A stretch of DNA of 64,000 bases, from the NCBI GenBank assembly GCA_035294085.1, contig DATGLP010000020.1, forward strand, positions 1 through 64,000. Direction: 5' to 3'. The translations under genes and the position numbers were made by a program. Below are positions 55,987 through 64,000 of this stretch, in pieces; within the stretch, counting starts at the first letter, position 1, and each line of letters begins with the position of its first letter. The DNA is from Acidimicrobiales bacterium (GTDB taxonomy: Bacteria; Actinomycetota; Acidimicrobiia; Acidimicrobiales; Bog-793). The notes below the pieces were generated by a model that did no database searches, had not been told where the DNA came from, and saw only the letters and a list, made by a program, of their open reading frames with translations.

Positions 55987-57570
55987 CTACCCCCTCGCGT
56001 GCCCGGCTGGCGCGCCCAACCGGTGCTCCTCCTGGGCGCTGCGCAGCGCCTCCACCCTCGTCACGACGCTACCGTCGCTGACGGTCACCCGCAGGCGCTC
56101 CCCGGGGCGGCGCCCGACGACGGAGCGAACGATCCGTCCCGCCTCGTCTCGCGTGAGCGACCAGCCGCGCTCGAGCTGACGACGCGGGTCGTACGCGCGC
56201 AGCACCTGGCGACGACGGCCCACCTCCTGGGCCTCGGCCGCCGTGCGCCGGGCGAGCGCGTCGACGAGCGCCCGCCGGCGCGACGCGAGCGTCTGCCGGG
56301 CGCGCTCGAGCTCGACGACCGCGGCGCGCTCGACACGGCTGCCGCGCACGACGAGCTCGTGGAGGTGCAGCTCGAGCTGGTGGCGCGCCCCGCTGCGCAG
56401 CGTGCGCGCCTGCCCGTCGAGGCCGTGGCGGGCCGCCTCGAGGCGGGCGCGCGCCAGGCCGGAGAGCTCCCCGACACATTGGCGCACGGCGTCCCAGTAC
56501 TCGCGCACGGCGGCGACCACCGCCTCGCCGCAGGCGGTCGGCGTGATGTACGAGCGGTGGGCGACCTCGTCGGCGACCGAGCGGTCGCCCGTGTGGCCGA
56601 TGCCGGTCCACACGGGGAAGGGCGCGGTCGCGATCGCCCGCGCGACGACCTCGTCGTCGAACGCGGCGAGGTCGCCCCTCGCCCCGCCGCCGCGCACGAC
56701 GACGGCGAGGTCCGGCTGGAACGCGACGAGGCGGCCGAGGGCCGCTGCGAGCTGGGCCGGTGCCTCCGGCCCCTGCACGAGCGAGCCCTCGAGGCGCACG
56801 ACGAAGGCGAAGCCCGAGCGCTCCAGCTGGCCGACGAAGTCGCGGTGCGCCTCGCTCCCGGGGCTCGTGACGACCCCGACGCGCAGCGGCACGGGCGGGA
56901 GGGGGCGTCGGCGGTTCGCGTCGAGGAGCCCCTCGGCCTCGAGCGTGGCGAGCAGCCGCCGGCGCGCCGCGGCGATGCTGCCGAGGAGCGCCTCCACGTC
57001 GAGGGCCGTGAGGGTGAGGCTCAGCTTGCTGGACCGGTCCAGGACGGAGACCCGACCTCGCACGCGTACCACCCGGCCGATCTCGAGCTCGACGCCGGCC
57101 GCCGCGAGCGCCGCCGCGATCGGCGGCCAGTCGCGTGCCCAGCAGACGACCTCGAGCTGCTGGGAGGCACGCCCGCCGGGCGAGTCGTGGTCGGCGAGCT
57201 CGAGGTAGCGATGCCCGCCACGCTCGCGCAGGTTGCGGATCTCCCCCGCCACCCAGACCTCCCCCGCGAACTCCCGGTCGATCGCGCGCCGCACCCGCTC
57301 GTAGAAGGCGGCGATGCTGAGGGTCTCCGCCTCCGCATCGGAGGCGGCCGCGGTGTCCTCCGGTGGTACGGCCGCTCGCGCCGTCCCCTGCGCCCGGAGA
57401 CCCTCGATCCGCTGGCGAAGCTGCGCAGCCGTGTCCAGGGGTCGGCGCGAGCGGCGCCCTGTGGGCGCGGCCCGTGCGACCGGCCTCGGCTCGTCGGGTA
57501 CCGCCCCCTCGCCGCGCGCGTCGAGGCCGAACTCGAAGCGCAGCTCCTCGGGAGCGCCGCCGCTCGCCAT
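55987..57570 (-). CDS. xseA: Exodeoxyribonuclease VII large subunit
   Basis: A 527-residue XseA, the catalytic subunit that degrades single-stranded DNA from both ends. The OB-fold starts near residue 82 (LSIAAFYERVRRAIDREF, EVWVAGEIRNLRERGGHRY), and the catalytic core has VGVVTSPGSEAHRDFVGQL, VVVRGGGARGDLAAFDDEVV and FPVWTGIGHTGDRSVADEVAH. The first 80 residues are an unconserved Arg/Pro-rich extension. A leaderless-type -10 element six bases before the ATG at 57570 supports the long start. Divergent from the RNase P RNA gene. Confidence 0.95.
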   Translation of the reverse strand: MASGGAPEELRFEFGLDARGEGAVPDEPRPVARAAPTGRRSRRPLDTAAQLRQRIEGLRAQGTARAAVPPEDTAAASDAEAETLSIAAFYERVRRAIDREFAGEVWVAGEIRNLRERGGHRYLELADHDSPGGRASQQLEVVCWARDWPPIAAALAAAGVELEIGRVVRVRGRVSVLDRSSKLSLTLTALDVEALLGSIAAARRRLLATLEAEGLLDANRRRPLPPVPLRVGVVTSPGSEAHRDFVGQLERSGFAFVVRLEGSLVQGPEAPAQLAAALGRLVAFQPDLAVVVRGGGARGDLAAFDDEVVARAIATAPFPVWTGIGHTGDRSVADEVAHRSYITPTACGEAVVAAVREYWDAVRQCVGELSGLARARLEAARHGLDGQARTLRSGARHQLELHLHELVVRGSRVERAAVVELERARQTLASRRRALVDALARRTAAEAQEVGRRRQVLRAYDPRRQLERGWSLTRDEAGRIVRSVVGRRPGERLRVTVSDGSVVTRVEALRSAQEEHRLGAPAGHARG

Positions 57571-57576
57571 GGCAGC

Positions 57577-57582
57577 AGGCTA
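57577..57582 (-). promoter_or_regulatory. Leaderless-type -10 element for xseA
   Basis: On the minus strand TAGCCT is followed by six bases and then the ATG at 57570, with no ribosome binding site. Confidence 0.5.
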
Positions 57583-57648
57583 ACGCCCGGCCGTCTCCCC
57601 GGCGTGGAGCGCGCACAGCGTCGGTGCGTGCGGCACAATGGGGGAGGC

Positions 57649-57992
57649 GGCGAGCCGACCGGGTGGCCGCGTTCCGCCGGGTGAGCCGGTGGGATGAGGA
57701 AGGTCGGGGCTCCACAGGGCAGGGTGCTGGCTAGCGGCCAGTCGGGGTGACCCGCAGGAAAGTGCCACAGAGAACAGACCGCCGATGGCCTTCGGGCACA
57801 GGCAAGGGTGAAACGGCGCGGTAAGAGCGCACCGCGACCTGGGTGACCAGGTCGGCACGGCAAACCCCACCCGGAGCAAGGCCAAGCGTGGGACGGGTGG
57901 CCCGCCCGACGTCCCCAGGTAGGCCGCGTAGATGGATGGCCACCCCCCGGGCGCAGCCCGGGGACAGAACCCCGCCTACAGGTCGACTCGCC
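57649..57992 (+). ncRNA. rnpB: RNase P RNA, bacterial type A
   Basis: The catalytic RNA that trims tRNA 5' ends. The first bases GGCGAG pair with CTCGCC at the 3' end to form P1. Conserved cores are in order: GAGGAAGGTCGGGGCTCC, CAGAGAACAGACCGCC, AGGGTGAAACGGCG, GTAAGAGCGCACCG, AGATGGATGGCCACC and ACAGAACCCCGCCTACA. The length of about 344 bases fits a high-GC actinobacterium. End points rest on the P1 pairing and could be off by a few bases. Confidence 0.93.
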
Positions 57993-58091
57993 GCCGCGAC
58001 CTGCTCAGATGTGCGGAAATGGCGTCCGAGCAGGTCAGTTATATCGTCGCTGTCTCGCACCGTCGCGCGTCGTCTCGCGGATGCTCGCGGA

Positions 58092-58718
58092 CGTCTCGCA
58101 GACGAGGAAGGGCCCGCGACCGACCGCCGCGACGACGCATGACGACGGATACGGCGGCGATGCGCTCCCGGACCGGCTTCGCTCCCCGAACGAGGTGATC
58201 GGGGCGATCCGCGCCGCGGTCGGGGAGGACTTCGTCGTCGGCGTGGAGCTCCCCTCGTCCTCGTGACAGGAGGTCGACGACGCGGCGGGCGTCACCGAGA
58301 CCGCGACCGAGCTCGCGACGATCGTCGCCCGCTTCGAGGAGGCCCGGGTCGACCGTCTCGAGGCCTCCTCCTGGAGGCTCGGGTCCCCACGTAGCCGGCG
58401 TCCGACCGCGGCCTCGCGGGGTGGACGCGCGCCGTCGTGCGCGTCCCGGTCATGGTCGTCGGCGGCGTAGGCCTCGGCGTCGACGTGATGGAGACCCTCG
58501 GGCCGCGCGGTACGGGTCGCGCCGGCCTGCGCGAGCTCGCGCGCCGCCGCCGAGGTGCGTTCGACCTCGTCGGCGTCGGCCGGAGCCAGGTCGGTGACCC
58601 CGACCGGATCGCGAAGGTCCGCCGCGGCGTCCTCGAGGAGATCCGCGGCTTCACCCGCGCTGACGTCAGCGATGGCGGCGAACTCCCCACGGCGGTCGCC
58701 GACGCCCACCGGCACTGA
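58092..58718 (+). pseudogene. Decayed old yellow enzyme (FMN oxidoreductase) gene, C-terminal remnant
   Basis: Pieces of one protein appear in order but in broken frames. A first piece (GPATDRRDDA, before a TGA at 58140-58142) resumes after about ten extra bases as YGGDALPDRLRSPNEVIGAI and AVGEDFVVGVELPSSS, matching the YGGSxxNRxRFPxEVxxAxR stretch of the OYE family. An in-frame TGA follows at 58264-58266, after which the match continues (GVTETATELATIVARFEEA). A frameshift near 58437 leads to RVPVMVVGGVG and FDLVGVGRSQVGDPD, the C-terminal FMN-binding part. The N-terminal half of the barrel is missing. This is a relic, not a gene. Confidence 0.75.
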
Positions 58719-58827
58719 CTCCTCGGGCTACGCGGGCCCCGCGCGCCGGAAGCTCGGCCCGCGGGGACCCGCGGCCCGGAGAGCTGGGGCGGGTCCGCAT
58801 CGAACAGGCCAGTCCGGACCGCGCCAG

Positions 58828-60441
58828 TCAGGACCTCCGCGCCGAGAGGTGCCGGTTGCGGCTCGCCGCCCGGCGCGCGCTGCGCTCGACGAGCGTGAGG
58901 GACCGCACGCTCGCCCTGCCGTTCGCGACGACGGTCACCCGCACGACCACCCGGTGGGTGCGCGCGAGGAGGAGCCGTCCCGACCGATCGAGCGGCACCG
59001 ACAGGGTGTGGACGCCGGATCCGGCGGCGTAGGTGCGCGCCCCGAGCGTGAGGACACGCCGGCGGAGAACCGTGCGCACGACCTGATGACCGTGGACGAC
59101 GACGGGGGTCTCGATCCGCTCGAGCACCGTAGCTCGGAGGCGGACGCTGCCGCGACACGTCGCGACGAGACAGGTGAGCCGGATCGTCGCCTGCCTCCCT
59201 CCCGGCGCGACCAGGGCCGCGCCGCTCCCGAGCGTCGCCGCGACCGAGAGGTGCGTCCCGCCCACCGGCGCGCTGGTCGTCGTCGGCGAGCTCGTCGTTG
59301 CCGGTGCGCTCGTCGTCGTCGGCACGCCCGTCGTCGGCGTCCCCGGCGCGGCGGTCGCGACGACCTGACCCGAGCCGTCCCCCGCGACGCAGAAGCTCGT
59401 CGACGCGCACGCGAGGGACGTAAGGGCCTGTCCCGGGTCGACGACGCTCGCGGTCCACGACGACCCGCCAGCGGACGGGTTGTCGGAGACGAGGACCTGA
59501 CCGCCCACGTCGGTGGCGACACAGAAGCTCGTCGTGGGGCAGGAGATCGCGGTGATCTTGGACGAGGCGACCGAGGATGCAGTGGACCAGTTGACCTCGT
59601 TGGTCGGATCGCCGTTCGCGGTGAGGATGTTCCCCGCGTTGTCCCCGGCCACGCACAAGCTCGTCGAAGGACAGGAGACCGCGGTGACCATGTTCTTCCC
59701 GTCGACGTCGCCGACGTCGATCCACGCGGTCGAACTGGTGGTGTTCGTGGGCTGCGTCGAGGCGAAGACGTCCGCGGGGCTCAGCTGGCTGCTCCACTGG
59801 CCGCCGACGACACAGAGCGCGCTCGAGGGGCACGAGATCGAGCTGAACGCACTGGTCGTGAGCGTGTCCCAGGACTCAGCGTTGTCGAGCGACCAGGCTG
59901 ACGACTGTCCGGTCGGAGTCGTCGAGAAGAACGCGCGCCACTGCGCGTCGACGAAGACGCACAGGTCGGTGGACGGGCAGGAGATCGAGGTGATGTCGCG
60001 GCTGTAGGTGTCGACGGTTGGGACGGTGGTCCACGACGAGCTCGCGGGATCCGTCGAGAAGAGGACCGACGAGTTGTTGTCGACGGCGACGCAGAGGCCC
60101 GTCGAGGGACACGAGATCGAGGTGATCGTGTTGGTCCCGTCGACGTTCACGCGTGTCCAGGTCGCCGCCCCGTCGGTCGAGTAGAGGATGTTCCCCGTGT
60201 CGTCCCCGGCGACACAGAGCGTGCTCGACGGACACGCGAGCGCGGTGATGATGCTGGAGGCCTGGTCGATCGAGGTCGGCGGACCCCAGCTCGGCGCGGC
60301 GCTCGCGCGGGGGGCGCCGAGGAGCGCGACGGCCGCGCCCCCGAGGCCGAGTGCGACGGCGAGGAGCGCGCCGAGCGCGCTCGCGCGCCATCTCCGGCGC
60401 ACCCCGGTCGCCTCGCCCGTGATCGGACCCCTCGCCTGCAC
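58828..60441 (-). CDS. Secreted repeat protein, probable beta-propeller
   Basis: A 537-residue exported protein. A basic start and hydrophobic stretch (LGALLAVALGLGGAAVALLG) ending near ASA form the signal peptide. Then at least seven repeats of about 45-50 residues follow with the pattern SISCPSxxLCVAxDxxGxxLxST, each with two cysteines, followed by a Thr/Ser/Pro-rich linker and a C-terminal beta domain with one cysteine pair. The pattern suggests a WD/BNR-like propeller with a disulfide in each blade. The GTG at 60441 has GGGAGCGAGG directly upstream; a GTG at 60492 is the longer option. Binding partner unknown. Confidence 0.78.
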   Translation of the reverse strand: MQARGPITGEATGVRRRWRASALGALLAVALGLGGAAVALLGAPRASAAPSWGPPTSIDQASSIITALACPSSTLCVAGDDTGNILYSTDGAATWTRVNVDGTNTITSISCPSTGLCVAVDNNSSVLFSTDPASSSWTTVPTVDTYSRDITSISCPSTDLCVFVDAQWRAFFSTTPTGQSSAWSLDNAESWDTLTTSAFSSISCPSSALCVVGGQWSSQLSPADVFASTQPTNTTSSTAWIDVGDVDGKNMVTAVSCPSTSLCVAGDNAGNILTANGDPTNEVNWSTASSVASSKITAISCPTTSFCVATDVGGQVLVSDNPSAGGSSWTASVVDPGQALTSLACASTSFCVAGDGSGQVVATAAPGTPTTGVPTTTSAPATTSSPTTTSAPVGGTHLSVAATLGSGAALVAPGGRQATIRLTCLVATCRGSVRLRATVLERIETPVVVHGHQVVRTVLRRRVLTLGARTYAAGSGVHTLSVPLDRSGRLLLARTHRVVVRVTVVANGRASVRSLTLVERSARRAASRNRHLSARRS

Positions 60442-60568
60442 CCTCGCTCCCTTCTCTCGGTTCCCGGACTTCTCCCCCGGCCCCCTGGCCACCAGGCGCG
60501 CCCGTGCGCCCGATCAGTCGCACGGGCCGGGACGGTGCGACTCTCTGATCCCCCGGAACGAGGCGCAC

Positions 60569-60574
60569 TAGGGT
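60569..60574 (+). promoter_or_regulatory. Candidate -10 element for the LuxR-type regulator
   Basis: TAGGGT lies 62 bases before the ATG at 60637. The inferred leader of about 56 bases ends with a good GGAGG. No clear -35 element is seen. Confidence 0.3.
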
Positions 60575-60636
60575 GAAGACCCGAGAGTTTTCGTGGGGCA
60601 GGGTTCTCCGGGCGAAGGTTGTCCGGGAGGGTGGAG

Positions 60637-63543
60637 ATGGCGGCGCGCGGACCGCGTCCCGCGCTGTTCCTCGAACGGGATGCGGAGCGCCGTGCGATCG
60701 CGGGCGCTCTGCGCGCCGCGAGACGCGGGTCCGGCCGGCTCCTCGTCGTCGAAGGCGAAGCGGGGATCGGCAAGTCGCGCCTGCTCGACCACGCGGCGCG
60801 CCGCGCGCGGGCGGCCGGGATGGAGGTCCTTCGCGCCCGCGGCGACGAGCACGAGCAGGCGCTCGCGTTCGGCGGCGCGCTGCAGCTGCTCGAACCCGTC
60901 GTCCGCGCGCGTGGGGAGGGGGCCGCAGAGCTGTTCGCGGGTCCGGCCCGCCTCGCGGCCGACTTGTTCACGGAGGGCACGGCGAGCCTCGGCGTAACCG
61001 GAGAGGCCCGCGCCATGGCGATCGTCCGCGGGCTCTACGAGATGGTCGCGACCCTCTGCCGGTCTGGGCCGGGCAGCGGTCCCGTCGCGCTCGTGGTCGA
61101 CGATGCGCAGCTCCTCGACACGTTGTCGCTGCGCTTCCTGGCCTACCTCGCGCACCGGCTCCGGGGTCTCGCGCTCGCCGTCGTCGTCGCCTTCCGCGCC
61201 GACGGCGTCGCCGAGGTGTCCGAGCTGGCCGCGCTCGCGCACGAGGCGGCGGCGGTTCTGCGCCCCGCGCCGCTCAGCACGGACGCGGTGGCGGCGCTCC
61301 TTCGCCGCGGCCTTCGCGCACCGGAGGTCGCGCCGGAGTTCGCTGCCGCGAGCGCCGCGGCGACCGGCGGGAACCCCTTCCTCGTCACCGAGCTCGTCGC
61401 CGAGCTCGCCCGCGCCGGGGTCCGCCCCGACGCCGACGGCCTCGCGGCGCTCGACGCGATCGCGCCCGCCGGGGTCCTGCGCGCGGTCGTGCGACGGATC
61501 GACCGGCTCGGACCGGCGGCCGCTGCCCTCGCGCGCGCGGTCGCGGTCGTCGGCGAGATCGACCTCGCGATGGCCCGAGTACTCGCCCGGCTCCCCGACG
61601 TGGCCCAGACGGCCGCCGCCGCGGACGCCCTCGCGGACGTCGGCCTCCTCGCCCCTGGTGAACCGCTCCGGCTCCGCCACCCCCTCGTCGCTGCCGCGAT
61701 CGCCGCCGGGGTACCCGCGGGAGCCCGCGCGGCCCTCCAGCTCGCGGCCGCGCGCGCCCGCGACGCCCGAGGCGACCCTGCCGAGCTCGTCGCGCCCCAC
61801 CTGCTCGGCGCGCTCACGACCGGCGACGACCGGGTCGTCGCCGTGCTCGAGGAGGCGGCCGCGCGCGCCCGCGCGCGGGGCGCGCCCGCCCTCGCCGCCC
61901 GCTACCTCGAGCGGGCGCTGCGCGAGCCGCCGGCCCCCGAGGTCCGGCTCCGCCTCGTCCGTCTCCTCGCCGAGGCCGAAGCCGCCGCCGGCCTCCCGGG
62001 TGCCGTCGAGCACCTCGACGACGCCCTCGCGTCCACCGCCGAGCGCGCGGCGCGCGTCGAGCTGCTGAGCGCTCTCGGGCGGATCCTCATGGGCGCCGGC
62101 CGCCACGAGGAGGCCGCCGCGGCCTTCCAGCGCGCCCTCGCCGAGGACATCGACGGCCCCGATGCGCGCCGGCGCGAGCTGCGCGCCCTCATCGCGTGCG
62201 CGCTCGCCTCCGGGCGGGGCGAGGTCGCGGGGGTCCGTGCGGTTGTCGCGGACCTCGCCCGAGTCGGCAGCGGCGAGGAGCTCCCCGTCGAGCGGGTCGC
62301 CCTCGCGCTCGTCGCCTCTCAGGAAGCGCTCGCCGGTGCCCCGCGGACCGCCTTCGCGCCCCTCCTCGAGCGGGCCCTCGCCGATGGCGGGGAGGCCGTC
62401 GTCGCCGGGATCGAACGCGACGGCGGGCTCATGCTCACGCCTGCCGCAGTCGCGCTCCTCTACGCAGACGACCTCGACCGCTCCCGGGCACTCCTCGGGC
62501 GCGCGCTCGCGCAGGCGTGCGCACTCGGGTCGGTCCCCGCCGCGGCGACGGTCCGCTACCTGCGCTCGTGGGTCCTCTTCTTCACAGGAGCGCTCGAGGA
62601 CGCAGCCGAGGACGCCGCGCGCGCCCTCGACGCGCGACGCCTCGGTTGGGGGATGTACGCGGGGGCCGCGTGCGCCGTCCTCGCGCACGCGCGTCTCGAG
62701 CTCGGGGACCTCGCCGGCGCCGAGGCCGCGCTCGCGCAGGCCAGCCACCTCGGCCTTGCCGCGGACGCCTGGGAGCTCTCGATGCTCCTCGTCGCGCGCG
62801 GCCTTCTCGGCCTCGCCCGCGGAGACCCGGCCGCGGCCCTCGCCGATGCCTGCGCCGCGGGCCGGCGGGTCGCGTCCGAAGGGGTCTCCGCGCGACCGAT
62901 CCCCTGGCGGCTCGTTGCCGCGCGCGCGGCGCTCGCACTCGGCCGGTGCGACGAGGCCCGCGCGCTCGCCGCGGAGGAACGCGAGCGCGCGGAGGCAACC
63001 GGGGTCCCCCGGACCGTGGGCCTCGCGCTCAGACTCTGCGGCCTCGTCGACGACGGTCCGGACGCGCCCGAGTGGTCCGCGCAGGCCGTCTCCGTCCTCG
63101 AGGGGTCGCCGTCGCGCCTCGCCCTCGCACACGCGCTCGTCGACCTGGGCGCCGCCCTCCGGCGGCGGAAGCAGCGCCGGGAGTGCCAGGAGCCGTTGCG
63201 GCGAGGCCTCGAGCTCGCGGAGCGCTTCGGTGCGCGCCCGCTCGCCGCGTTCGCGCGCGACGAGCTCCGGGCCGCCGGCGCGCGGCCGCGGCGCGCGGCC
63301 GTCTCGGGCCTCGCGTCGCTCACCCCGAGCGAGCTGCGCGTCGCGACGCTCGCGGCGAGCGGACTCACGAACCGGGAGATCGCGCTCCGCCTGGTCGTCA
63401 CGACGAAAGCCGTCGAGTTCCACCTGCGGCACGTGTTCGCGAAGCTCGGCGTCTCCCGGAGGGGCGCGCTCGCGACGATCGTGGGAAGCGATCCGCCCGG
63501 ACCACACCCCGCGCCTGGGGACCTCGGGCCCCCCCTCCGCTAG
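60637..63543 (+). CDS. LuxR-type transcriptional regulator with N-terminal AAA/STAND ATPase
   Basis: A 968-residue LAL/MalT-like regulator. Walker A is VEGEAGIGKSRLLDHAA near residue 40, Walker B is VALVVDDAQLLDTLSL, and ATGGNPFLVTELVAEL is the sensor region. A long helical, TPR-like middle follows, then a C-terminal LuxR helix-turn-helix (LTPSELRVATLAASGLTNRE, EIALRLVVTTKAVEFHLRHV). Such proteins form ATP-dependent oligomers that activate secondary-metabolite or catabolic genes. The ATG at 60637 has GGAGG six bases upstream. Its likely targets are unknown; the divergent secreted protein gene is one candidate. Confidence 0.93.
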   Translation: MAARGPRPALFLERDAERRAIAGALRAARRGSGRLLVVEGEAGIGKSRLLDHAARRARAAGMEVLRARGDEHEQALAFGGALQLLEPVVRARGEGAAELFAGPARLAADLFTEGTASLGVTGEARAMAIVRGLYEMVATLCRSGPGSGPVALVVDDAQLLDTLSLRFLAYLAHRLRGLALAVVVAFRADGVAEVSELAALAHEAAAVLRPAPLSTDAVAALLRRGLRAPEVAPEFAAASAAATGGNPFLVTELVAELARAGVRPDADGLAALDAIAPAGVLRAVVRRIDRLGPAAAALARAVAVVGEIDLAMARVLARLPDVAQTAAAADALADVGLLAPGEPLRLRHPLVAAAIAAGVPAGARAALQLAAARARDARGDPAELVAPHLLGALTTGDDRVVAVLEEAAARARARGAPALAARYLERALREPPAPEVRLRLVRLLAEAEAAAGLPGAVEHLDDALASTAERAARVELLSALGRILMGAGRHEEAAAAFQRALAEDIDGPDARRRELRALIACALASGRGEVAGVRAVVADLARVGSGEELPVERVALALVASQEALAGAPRTAFAPLLERALADGGEAVVAGIERDGGLMLTPAAVALLYADDLDRSRALLGRALAQACALGSVPAAATVRYLRSWVLFFTGALEDAAEDAARALDARRLGWGMYAGAACAVLAHARLELGDLAGAEAALAQASHLGLAADAWELSMLLVARGLLGLARGDPAAALADACAAGRRVASEGVSARPIPWRLVAARAALALGRCDEARALAAEERERAEATGVPRTVGLALRLCGLVDDGPDAPEWSAQAVSVLEGSPSRLALAHALVDLGAALRRRKQRRECQEPLRRGLELAERFGARPLAAFARDELRAAGARPRRAAVSGLASLTPSELRVATLAASGLTNREIALRLVVTTKAVEFHLRHVFAKLGVSRRGALATIVGSDPPGPHPAPGDLGPPLR

Positions 63544-63892
63544 CCGCACGGCCCGGGCGCGGGGGGACGAGCGCTCGACGAGCGGGCGGGGTGCCGCGAG
63601 CGGCGCACTCGCGCCGCCGCCGTCGAGGATGCGGACGCGCCTGAAGGCATCCGCGAGTGCGCCGAACACGCCGAGGGCCTCCTCACCGTCGAGTCCGCTC
63701 GGCGCACTCGCTGGCAGCCTCGCGATCGAGCGCTGGGGCGCCTCGATCTCCTCGATCTCCTCGATCTGTTCCAGGACCGGAACCCTCGGGATGCGTACGG
63801 GCGTCCGCACGCACGCCGGGGCAGCGGAGGGTCGCCGGATCCCGCTCCATCCGGTGCCGCCCGCCGCGGCCCGTCCCCGGCGGCGAGGTCCC
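63544..63892 (-). other. Stretch without a confident gene after the LuxR-type regulator
   Basis: About 350 bases. One minus-strand frame reads protein-like (PVLEQIEEIEEIEAPQRS to ALADAFRRVRILDG), with an in-frame triple GAGATC repeat, but it has no stop and runs on as antisense of the whole LuxR gene. I do not call a gene here. The end of a leftward gene may lie just to the right (63893-64000). Confidence 0.35.
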
Positions 63893-64000
63893 TCACGGGC
63901 GGCCCGCGCCACTGGCGGGGAGCGTGATCACGCTCGCGTCGACCGAGGCCGGCGGGAGCGGAACGGTCGCGGAGCGGCGCGCGCGGCCGGCCGCGACGAA
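63893..64000 (-). CDS. Possible C-terminus of a leftward gene cut by the window edge
   Basis: The minus strand from 64000 reads 35 codons to a TGA at 63893-63895: an Arg-rich segment and then TVPLPPASVDASVITLPASG. Third positions are nearly all G or C. It could be the end of a secreted or beta-rich protein. Too short to identify. Confidence 0.3.
   Translation of the reverse strand, partial: FVAAGRARRSATVPLPPASVDASVITLPASGAGRP

Noticed and set aside
63740-63770. Short tandem repeat of GAGATC units as a regulatory repeat
   Set aside because: Only three copies, and they fall within a frame where they could just encode Glu-Ile repeats.
60568-63912. Minus-strand open frame of 1114 codons opposite the LuxR-type regulator
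   Set aside because: The plus strand has clear Walker and HTH motifs and the antisense frame shows only shadow composition. Long antisense frames are expected at this GC content. Only its first 100 codons look protein-like.

Overview
The window is very GC-rich DNA with dense, mostly overlapping genes. GTG and TTG starts are common, and GTGA or ATGA stop/start overlaps link many neighbours. A WhiB protein, an anti-antisigma/antisigma/sigma trio, an EF-G2-like GTPase, a LysM-BTAD membrane protein and many leaderless-type promoters point to an actinobacterium. Acidimicrobiia or a nearby class is my guess, not something the sequence proves. I see no insertion sequence, phage gene or CRISPR array.

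Layout. 1-192: start of a Rieske oxygenase alpha subunit running off the left edge. 310-4245: sugar or polyol operon (SDR, FGGY kinase, BtpA/SgcQ-like protein) divergent from a DeoR regulator. 4238-7723: operon for a Zn-dependent dehydrogenase, an O-methyltransferase and an ATZ/TRZ amidohydrolase. 7881-10361: amidase and two membrane proteins. 10575-19558: nearly complete molybdenum cofactor island, with moaC, a molybdate/tungstate-type ABC importer, an XRE-PBP regulator, mobA, moaE, moeA, moaA and a MoaD-MogA fusion. 19626-24043: DUF4395 protein, EF-G2-like GTPase and ahcY. 24247-26798: two small proteins and split LigD-type polymerase and ligase genes. 27190-29219: SpoIIA-like sigma switch and a small membrane protein. 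29610-31782: pfkA, a CopD-like protein and a Fur-family regulator that seems to start at AUC. 31731-38862: pirin, LysM-BTAD membrane protein, class III aminotransferase and DUF3048 protein. 38925-44976: panD, tRNA-Val(GAC), a GT-C-like protein with a GT2 partner, a secreted protein, trpD and whiB. 45137-47526: rubrerythrin, CCG-type Fe-S protein and DUF3501 protein. 47683-55729: glycerol-kinase-like protein, MFS exporter, DHOD-like protein, a frameshifted GltD-NifJ composite and a ferredoxin-reductase-like flavoprotein. 55719-57992: xseB, xseA and the RNase P RNA gene. 58092-64000: ruins of an old yellow enzyme gene, a secreted repeat protein and a large LuxR-type ATPase regulator.

How parts work together. 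The molybdenum genes form a self-contained unit covering uptake, cyclic pyranopterin formation (MoaA, MoaC), sulfur transfer (MoaD, MoaE), adenylylation and metal insertion (MogA domain, MoeA) and guanylylation (MobA). The rubrerythrin cluster looks like peroxide or oxygen defence. The composite at 51756-54249 keeps a flavin/NAD(P)H module and the TPP/4Fe-4S half of a pyruvate:ferredoxin oxidoreductase but no substrate or CoA domains. It is followed, with a 4-base overlap, by a DHOD-like flavoprotein. This is the oddest locus in the window, and an apparent 1-base insertion breaks it.
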